Shown in pieces: positions 51,247 to 54,664 of a stretch of 54,664 bases of DNA. Made by a program: the position numbers and the translations under genes. The stretch comes from an uncultured Succinivibrio sp. (GTDB lineage Bacteria > Pseudomonadota > Gammaproteobacteria > Enterobacterales > Succinivibrionaceae): assembly GCA_900754255.1 (NCBI GenBank), contig CAAECI010000095.1:1-54664 (forward strand). Direction: 5' to 3'. The notes under the pieces were generated by a model. It was not told where the DNA came from, ran no database searches, and saw nothing but the letters and a program-made list of their open reading frames with translations. How positions within the stretch are numbered: position 1 is the stretch's first letter; every line of letters starts with the position of its first letter.

Positions 51247-52032
51247 ATGAAAAACTTCAAGCTTTCCCTTACGGGATATGCGGTGGCCTTGGCAATGCTC
51301 GGCACCGCAAATATGTCTGAGGCTTCAGTCGCAGACAAGGTTCTTAACGTCGGCTGTGAGGGAGCCTTTGCCCCCTTTACCTATGTTGACGATCAAGGAA
51401 AAATCACCGGCTTTGACATCGATCTCATACGCGCCTTAGGCGAGGATCTGGGATATAAGGTCAACGTCACCGTCTTCCCCTTCGACGGTCTCATTCCGGC
51501 CCTTCTTACCGACGGGATCGACGTGATCATCTCGGGATTTACCATCTCGCCTGAGCGCGCCAAGAAGGTGGATTTTTCCGATCCATATTATCTATGCGGC
51601 TTAACCTACTTAACTCCCGCCCAAAATGCGGAGAGATTAAAGGATTTCCGCTCCCTAGACGGAGAAAAGCTGTGCGTACAGATAGGAACTACCGGAGCAT
51701 TGTTTGCTACCAAGCACTTTAAAAATTCGGAGATCGTACAGTTCAACTCTCCCCCCGAAACCTATCTGGAGCTGAACAAGGGCGGTTGCAGTGCGGTCAT
51801 TAACGATATGCCTGTCAACGATTTCTATCTTTCCCGTCATAAGGGAGACGCGCTTGCATCCTTGCATATAGACAAGGATATAGACAAGGAATACTACGGT
51901 ATTGCCGTAAGCAAGAACCACCCGGAAATGCTTAAGGAAATGAACCGCGGTCTTAAGATCGTGCGAGAAAACGGTCACTTTGCCGAAATAAGCGAGCGCT
52001 GGTTCGGATACGACATTTCAGATACGCTCTGA
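51247..52032 (+). CDS. Amino-acid-type ABC transporter substrate-binding protein (SBP_bac_3)
   Basis: A 261-residue exported protein with a signal peptide cut near Ser-Glu-Ala-Ser. The type 3 binding fold shows Gly-Cys-Glu-Gly-Ala-Phe-Ala-Pro-Phe, Gly-Phe-Asp-Ile-Asp-Leu, Asp-Val-Ile-Ile-Ser-Gly-Phe-Thr-Ile-Ser and Arg-Ala-Lys-Lys-Val-Asp-Phe-Ser. The Arg in Pro-Glu-Arg-Ala is the usual ligand carboxylate contact, so a polar amino acid is the likely ligand. No permease or ATPase is adjacent, so its transporter is encoded elsewhere. The gene lies between flagellin and Maf, divergent from flagellin. GGAG precedes the ATG. Confidence 0.88.
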   Translation: MKNFKLSLTGYAVALAMLGTANMSEASVADKVLNVGCEGAFAPFTYVDDQGKITGFDIDLIRALGEDLGYKVNVTVFPFDGLIPALLTDGIDVIISGFTISPERAKKVDFSDPYYLCGLTYLTPAQNAERLKDFRSLDGEKLCVQIGTTGALFATKHFKNSEIVQFNSPPETYLELNKGGCSAVINDMPVNDFYLSRHKGDALASLHIDKDIDKEYYGIAVSKNHPEMLKEMNRGLKIVRENGHFAEISERWFGYDISDTL

Positions 52033-52041
52033 TCCATATTT

Positions 52042-52064
52042 ATCCCCCTTCCAATAAGGGGGAT
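52042..52064 (+). terminator. Hairpin after the binding-protein gene
   Basis: Stem ATCCCCCTT-CCAAT-AAGGGGGAT, 9 bp, starting ~10 nt past the stop; weak T tail. Confidence 0.55.
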
Positions 52065-52206
52065 GTTAGATACAGGATCTTCTCACCTTTTCAAGATCAA
52101 AACTTTCGTCTCTTAAATTGATCCCTACCTAAAAAATCACCTTTACTTTAGCTGATCCCAAGATGCTTGCTGTTAGAATTTAGCAAACAACACTTGTGGA
52201 TACGAA

Positions 52207-54456
52207 ATGAACACCCCTACTCAGAATTTTCAAAACAACACGGAACGTGATGACGAATTGGCACAGCTGCAGATCCAGCTTGCAGAGGATTTAAAGGCGC
52301 GCTTTCAAAGAAATCTTGAAGCCTTCGCAGATTTCATGCCCGATGTAGTTGCGGCCTTCAAAGACTATACGCCGCATAAAACCCTGCAATTTTTCTGTAC
52401 GGAAAACGGCATCCCCAATCTTGAGTTTCCCGATGAGGATCACAGGATCCTCTACCCCTTTTCCGATCCTATGGAAGCCATTGAAAAGGAAATATCCCGT
52501 GATCTAGGCTCTCTTCCAGTTTTAGGCAGCATCATGAAGCATCAATGGGATCCCTATGGGCAGATACATTTTCGTTATGTGCTTGAGGCTCGTGACGTAG
52601 CCTTTGACAATTGCGATCAGGAAGGGCTTAAGGACGGGGCCCCCGACAACAGAGACGATCCTATCAAGATCTACACGCCACAAGTACTGAAAAGTCTGCC
52701 GCACTGCTTGGTTTTGGGCCCGGGCTTAGGCTATGCGCTGGGAATTTTATACAGTAAGGTCGAAATTGCGGATATGGTAGTGGCAGAGCCCGATCCCGAT
52801 CTCTTTTATGCCTCATTGCACGCCTTTGATTGGGCCTCGCTGCTATCCTATATAAAAAGCGAAAAACTCGGTTTCAATTTGATCGTCGGACAGGCCCCCG
52901 AGCAGTTCTTCTCCTCCATGCGCGATTTCTTTTTACGCCACGGTGTATTTCTTGCCACCCATCAGTGGACCTACGTGGGTCGCAGCGACGAAACCATAAA
53001 AGAGTACGCACGGGTGATAAGACGTGACTTTTACAGTCTGATCGGGCAAATGGGATTTTTTGACGATCATCTCTTTGCCGTATCACACGGCATGGATGCA
53101 GCCCTCAAGGGACGTCATTTCGTAAAACGAAATGCTAGCCTTCCAAAAGATATGCGTAAATGGCCGCTGTTCGTAGTCGGCAACGGTCCGTCCCTTGATA
53201 AGGACATAGCTTTTTTACGCAAAAATCAGGATAAAGCAGTGATCATAGCCTGCGGTACGGCTCTCGATACCCTGTACCATGCAGGCATAAAGCCCGATTT
53301 TTATGCCGCCACCGAGCGCACCCCCGAGATTGCGGAGACTATTGATGCCATACCTGACAAGGAATTTAAGGACTCGCTGACCTTGATAGCAGGCGATGTC
53401 ATCCATCCCAAAACTGCAGATCGCTTTTTACGTACCGCCATATTCGGCAAGCCCGACGAGCCCTTTTACTGGATGTGGCAAACCCATGTCGCCCCGTCAA
53501 ACCGCATTCGCGAAATCGACATGATGAATCCCATGGTCGGCAATTTAGGAGTAGCCTCAATCTTCGGGTTCGGCTTTACCGAGGCCTATCTGTTCGGGCT
53601 CGACTGCGGGCGTCGTCAGGACTCCATGCACTCAAAATTCAGCACCGTCTACCATGAGGCCGGCGTTAACGACAAGGGCGGTGTTTATTCTGCAAACGGC
53701 GATTACATTCTGAAGGCCAACTTCGGCGGCGAGGTTGTTTCCACCTACTACTTAAAGGCCTCCTGCCTCAACATGGCGGAGGTAATCAAAAATCATCGTT
53801 ACTATCGTGACGAGCACTTTAAAATCTACAATTGCTCCGACGGTGCCTTAATTGAGGGCGCCGCTCCGCTGCACTCACAAGATCTCGACTTTAGCGATCG
53901 TCCGCTCCTCGATAAAAAAGAGCTTATTGACTATGTCGAAAACAAATTGACCTTCGCTGCCCGCATCGACGAGAAAGACTGCGATGACTACTGCGGCAAA
54001 AAAATCTTCCCGCAAATTACCGCTAGGATCCGCGAGCTTATAAATGACACACCCGCATCCCGCATCGCCGCCGTGCAACGCCTCATGACCGTCTCCGAGT
54101 TCTGTCACGACATTGCCCATGCCCCGGGCACAGCCGCCCTCGGCTATTTTTTACACGGCTCAATACAATCTTTTTTGATGAACGCCGTTTTCGTACTTTA
54201 TCACTGTAAGGATGAGGAAAAAGCGCTTGCCGGCTATGACAAGGTTCTGCAAAAAATGCGCAACTTTTTGGATGATGCCGACGTACTCATGAGCTTCATA
54301 CCCAAATATGTGCTCGGCGAGCATTACCATTTTTGTAACGGCAAGGTAGGCTTTGATCACGGCGATGACAAGGCCCCTGCAGCTCCTGCCTATCCGCGAC
54401 TTTTTAAAAAGAGCTTTGACGATCCTTTAAAGAAATTCGTCAAGCGCTACGAGTAA
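52207..54456 (+). CDS. Motility accessory factor (Maf/DUF115), probable flagellin glycosyltransferase
   Basis: A 749-residue cytoplasmic protein. An N-terminal Maf domain (~30-300) contains Val-Leu-Gly-Pro-Gly-Leu-Gly-Tyr-Ala. The central DUF115/MptE-like domain (~310-480) shows Val-Gly-Asn-Gly-Pro-Ser-Leu-Asp, Ala-Cys-Gly-Thr-Ala-Leu, Pro-Met-Val-Gly-Asn-Leu-Gly and Leu-Phe-Gly-Leu-Asp-Cys-Gly. A helical C-terminal domain follows. Maf proteins in Campylobacter, Helicobacter and Aeromonas transfer pseudaminic or legionaminic acid to flagellin. The flagellin gene is 1.2 kb away. The nonulosonate synthesis genes are not in the window. It starts at ATG 52207. Confidence 0.85.
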   Translation: MNTPTQNFQNNTERDDELAQLQIQLAEDLKARFQRNLEAFADFMPDVVAAFKDYTPHKTLQFFCTENGIPNLEFPDEDHRILYPFSDPMEAIEKEISRDLGSLPVLGSIMKHQWDPYGQIHFRYVLEARDVAFDNCDQEGLKDGAPDNRDDPIKIYTPQVLKSLPHCLVLGPGLGYALGILYSKVEIADMVVAEPDPDLFYASLHAFDWASLLSYIKSEKLGFNLIVGQAPEQFFSSMRDFFLRHGVFLATHQWTYVGRSDETIKEYARVIRRDFYSLIGQMGFFDDHLFAVSHGMDAALKGRHFVKRNASLPKDMRKWPLFVVGNGPSLDKDIAFLRKNQDKAVIIACGTALDTLYHAGIKPDFYAATERTPEIAETIDAIPDKEFKDSLTLIAGDVIHPKTADRFLRTAIFGKPDEPFYWMWQTHVAPSNRIREIDMMNPMVGNLGVASIFGFGFTEAYLFGLDCGRRQDSMHSKFSTVYHEAGVNDKGGVYSANGDYILKANFGGEVVSTYYLKASCLNMAEVIKNHRYYRDEHFKIYNCSDGALIEGAAPLHSQDLDFSDRPLLDKKELIDYVENKLTFAARIDEKDCDDYCGKKIFPQITARIRELINDTPASRIAAVQRLMTVSEFCHDIAHAPGTAALGYFLHGSIQSFLMNAVFVLYHCKDEEKALAGYDKVLQKMRNFLDDADVLMSFIPKYVLGEHYHFCNGKVGFDHGDDKAPAAPAYPRLFKKSFDDPLKKFVKRYE

Positions 54457-54472
54457 GTTTGACTTTATACGA

Positions 54473-54497
54473 AGGCGTCATTACGACGCCTGTTGGG
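54473..54497 (+). terminator. Hairpin after maf
   Basis: AGGCGTC/GACGCCT (54473-54491) a short way after the stop, with a weak G/T tail. Confidence 0.5.
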
Positions 54498-54664
54498 GAT
54501 CCTCTTGAAAAATAAAATAAAAAACAAAAAAAACTGTTTACAAAAAGAAAGGCGGGCTCTAGTCTAAAAAACAAGTTCCGGACTGAGTGAGAAAAACACG
54601 GGGTTCTGGAAAAGTGGTGATCGTAAGCTACAAGAGCTTCCTGTCCGATCATCTTCTAAGATCC
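54498..54664. other. Right-end region without a gene
   Basis: The last ~170 nt show no supportable ORF; A-rich up to ~54540, then mixed sequence. A following gene probably starts outside the window. Confidence 0.4.

Overview
The window looks like the chromosome of a flagellated gammaproteobacterium. Evidence for this is the ruvCAB-ybgC-tolQRAB-pal-cpoB block, a glnE next to a CYTH-type triphosphatase and a YgiM-like gene (the E. coli neighbourhood), an aspS-yebC pair, an RpoD with a long region between regions 1.2 and 2, and an ExeA/ExeB-type pair. My best guess is a host-associated anaerobe of the Succinivibrionaceae (Aeromonadales); this is an inference from gene content and style, not a proven assignment. 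No insertion sequence, prophage, CRISPR array or rRNA operon is visible. The tetranucleotide GATC is conspicuously frequent throughout.

Region 1 (1-15.8 kb, all minus strand) is one tightly packed operon of at least nine genes and the most unusual part. In transcription order it encodes SrfB (actin/Hsp70-fold ATPase), SrfC (dynamin-like P-loop GTPase), a single-pass membrane protein, a secreted von Willebrand A (VWA) protein resembling the periplasmic half of the type VI secretion kinase PpkA, a TagT-like ABC ATPase, a TagS-like FtsX-type permease, a TagR-like formylglycine-enzyme-fold periplasmic protein, a membrane VWA protein with a heptad-repeat stalk, and a related membrane protein cut by the window edge. 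No kinase domain and no type VI structural gene is present. It reads as an envelope-sensing module of the TagRST/PpkA kind wired to two cytoplasmic NTPases.

Region 2 (16-28.5 kb) is housekeeping and envelope: a DUF4156 lipoprotein and an LpxL-type acyltransferase, glnE, a CYTH/CHAD triphosphatase with an 11-base G tract upstream, ygiM, a lone ExeA/ExeB-like pair in a cluster with an esterase and a DUF2786 protein, and a strongly expressed-looking RpiB/LacA-family gene.

Region 3 (28.5-36.5 kb, minus) is ruvC-ruvA-ruvB-ybgC-tolQ-tolR-tolA-tolB-pal-cpoB, with a TolQ carrying an unusual 114-residue C-terminal tail. Region 4 (36.6-46.7 kb) lies between ruvC and yebC, genes that are adjacent in many gammaproteobacteria. 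It holds an SsuABC-type ABC transporter, tRNA-Thr(CGU), a small membrane protein, a TPS-type exoprotein converging on a secreted beta-helix-like protein, glucokinase and rpoD. Region 5 (46.7 kb to the end) holds yebC, aspS, flagellin with a sigma-28 promoter, an orphan amino-acid-type binding protein, and a large motility accessory factor (Maf/DUF115) that probably glycosylates the flagellin.
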